A stretch of 6,370 nucleotides of DNA, taken from NCBI GenBank assembly GCA_030681635.1, contig JAUXRT010000385.1, forward strand, positions 1 to 6,370, read 5' to 3'. Made by a program: the position numbers and the translations under genes. Within the stretch, counting starts at the first letter, position 1; each line of letters opens with the position of its first letter. Positions 5,110-6,370 of this stretch are shown one piece after another. The notes beneath the pieces are model-generated. The model did no database searches. It had not been told where the DNA came from and was given only the letters and a program-made list of their open reading frames with translations. Origin of the DNA: Reyranella sp. (GTDB taxonomy: Bacteria > Pseudomonadota > Alphaproteobacteria > Reyranellales > Reyranellaceae).

Positions 5110-6339
5110 ATGGGCTTGTTCGATCGTCACGCGGGCCTGCTCGAGGCGTACCGCGACGTCCGGACCACCGGGGCCGATCCCTTCCAGATCCGCATGGAGC
5201 GGGTGCTGTCGCCGACCGAGGCGATCATCAACGGCCGCAAGACCCTGCTGGTCGGTACCAACAATTACTTCGGCCTGACGTTCGATCCCTCCTGCATGGA
5301 AGCCGGCATCGAGGCGATCCGTGCCGAAGGCACCGGCACGACCGGATCGCGCATCGCCAACGGCAGTTATAGCGAGCACGTCCTCCTCGAGGAGGAGATC
5401 GCAGCTTTCTACGGCAAGAAACACTGCATGGTCTTCACGACCGGCTATCAGGCCAATCTCGGCGTGATTTCCACCCTGGTCGGCCAGGGCGATCATCTGC
5501 TGATCGACGCCGACAGCCATGCCTCGATCTACGATGCCTGCAAGATGACCCAGGCCGAGGTCGTGCGCTTCAAGCACAACGATCCGTCGAGCCTGGAATC
5601 CCGGCTCCGGCGCCTGGGCGACAAGCCGGGCAACCGGCTGGTGATCCTGGAAGGCATCTACTCGATGCTGGGCGACAGCGCGCCGCTCCGGGAGTTCGTC
5701 GACGTCTGCAAGAAGTACGGCGCCTATGTGCTGGTCGACGAGGCCCATTCGCTGGGCGCGCTCGGCGAGACCGGCCGCGGCCTCTGCGAGTCGACCGGCG
5801 TCCTCGACGATTGCCACTTCATCGTCGGCACCTTCTCCAAGACCCTGGGCGCGATCGGCGGGTACTGCGTCTCGAACGACCCCGACTTCGACATCCTGCG
5901 CGTCACCGTGCGCTCCTACATGTTCACGGCCTCGCTGCCGCCGTCGATCGTGGCCTCGGTCCGCCAGGCGCTGCGCGTCGTCCAGGCGCGGCCGGAACTG
6001 CGCAAGCAGCTGTGGGACAATGTCGCCACGCTCTATGACGGGCTCGCCGCCCAGGGCTTCAAGCTCGGGCCCGAGCATGGCCCGGTGGTGGGCGTCCATC
6101 TGCCCGACCGCATGCTCGCCATCGGTTTCTGGCGCGCCATGCTCGACGCCGGCATCTACGTGAACGTCGCCGTGCCGCCGGCCACGCCCAACGGCGTCTC
6201 GTTGCTGCGCTGCTCGGTGTGCGCCGCCCATACGCCGGAACAGCTCCAGCACATGGTCGAGGTCATGACCGGGATCGGCCGCCAGCTCGGGGTCATTTCC
6301 GGGGCGCCGAAGCTCCGCGTCGTCGCCGGCAAGCGCTAG
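5110..6339 (+). CDS. spt: Serine palmitoyltransferase (alpha-oxoamine synthase family)
   Basis: The 409-residue PLP enzyme condenses L-serine with a long acyl thioester, here probably acyl-AcpR, releasing CO2 and giving 3-ketosphinganine, the first committed step of sphingolipid synthesis. Bacterial forms are soluble homodimers of about 400-420 residues. Visible features are DPFQIRMERVLSPTEA (23-38), DADSHASIYD (133-142) with the PLP-stacking His137, EGIYSMLGD (181-189), VDEAHSLG (209-216) with Asp210 and His213, the Schiff-base lysine in GTFSKTLG (Lys244), FTASLPPS (272-279) and PPATPNG (356-362). By recalled alignment to Sphingomonas paucimobilis SPT these match His159, Asp231, His234 and Lys265; Arg367 matches Arg390, but Val355 stands where that enzyme has Arg378. 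These SPT-like stretches and the adjacent ACP, ligase and reductase favour SPT over AONS or KBL relatives. The ATG at 5110 lies 19 nt after acpR with no clear ribosome site. Confidence 0.95.
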   Translation: MGLFDRHAGLLEAYRDVRTTGADPFQIRMERVLSPTEAIINGRKTLLVGTNNYFGLTFDPSCMEAGIEAIRAEGTGTTGSRIANGSYSEHVLLEEEIAAFYGKKHCMVFTTGYQANLGVISTLVGQGDHLLIDADSHASIYDACKMTQAEVVRFKHNDPSSLESRLRRLGDKPGNRLVILEGIYSMLGDSAPLREFVDVCKKYGAYVLVDEAHSLGALGETGRGLCESTGVLDDCHFIVGTFSKTLGAIGGYCVSNDPDFDILRVTVRSYMFTASLPPSIVASVRQALRVVQARPELRKQLWDNVATLYDGLAAQGFKLGPEHGPVVGVHLPDRMLAIGFWRAMLDAGIYVNVAVPPATPNGVSLLRCSVCAAHTPEQLQHMVEVMTGIGRQLGVISGAPKLRVVAGKR

Positions 6340-6370
6340 CGCCGCCCGCCGTCTCGCTTGACCGTCCGGA

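Noticed and set aside
5101..6252. 383-codon minus-strand open frame opposite spt
   Set aside because: Antisense to spt, whose motifs are complete; composition is typical of a GC-rich shadow frame.
6333..6342. Palindrome GCGCTAGCGC over the spt stop codon
   Set aside because: It has no loop or T tract, so it is not a terminator, and arises from the AAG CGC TAG ending. Too short to support a call.

Overview
The window is high-GC DNA with G/C-rich third codon positions, and its gene set fits an alphaproteobacterium. An argD-argF pair is common in that group. A cluster of acyl-ACP synthetase, reductase, acyl carrier protein and serine palmitoyltransferase is known from the ceramide pathway of Caulobacter crescentus. 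I cannot name the genus from sequence alone.

Layout. On the minus strand, positions 1823 to 1 carry argD (acetylornithine aminotransferase, complete) followed 6 nt later by argF (ornithine carbamoyltransferase). argF runs off the left edge, so only its N-terminal 209 residues are present. A strong-looking promoter (TTGACA-17 nt-GATAGT), a stable hairpin at the predicted 5' end of the mRNA, and a consensus Shine-Dalgarno sequence precede the GTG start of argD. The divergent intergenic region (1824-1997) also holds short tandem GGGCGCA-type repeats on the side next to the plus-strand genes.

On the plus strand, positions 1998 to 6339 carry four co-directional genes: a fatty acyl-AMP ligase / acyl-ACP synthetase (aasR-like), an NAD(P)-dependent short-chain reductase (cerR-like), a dedicated acyl carrier protein (acpR-like) and serine palmitoyltransferase (spt). 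The first two are tightly coupled. A 68-nt, about 41% GC gap with a palindrome separates cerR from acpR and may carry a second promoter or operator. A perfect 12-bp direct repeat lies across the acpR stop codon and the spt leader.

How they work together (established in Caulobacter, inferred here): AasR activates a fatty acid with ATP and loads it on the phosphopantetheine arm of AcpR. Spt condenses the acyl group with L-serine to give 3-ketosphinganine. After N-acylation by a bacterial ceramide synthase (bCerS, not in this window), CerR reduces the 3-keto group to give dihydroceramide. The cluster is therefore a bacterial sphingolipid locus, not a wholly new system. The less explained parts are the regulatory islands, the start of acpR, the 14-bp-period repeat before spt, and two active-site substitutions (spt Val355, argD His217).
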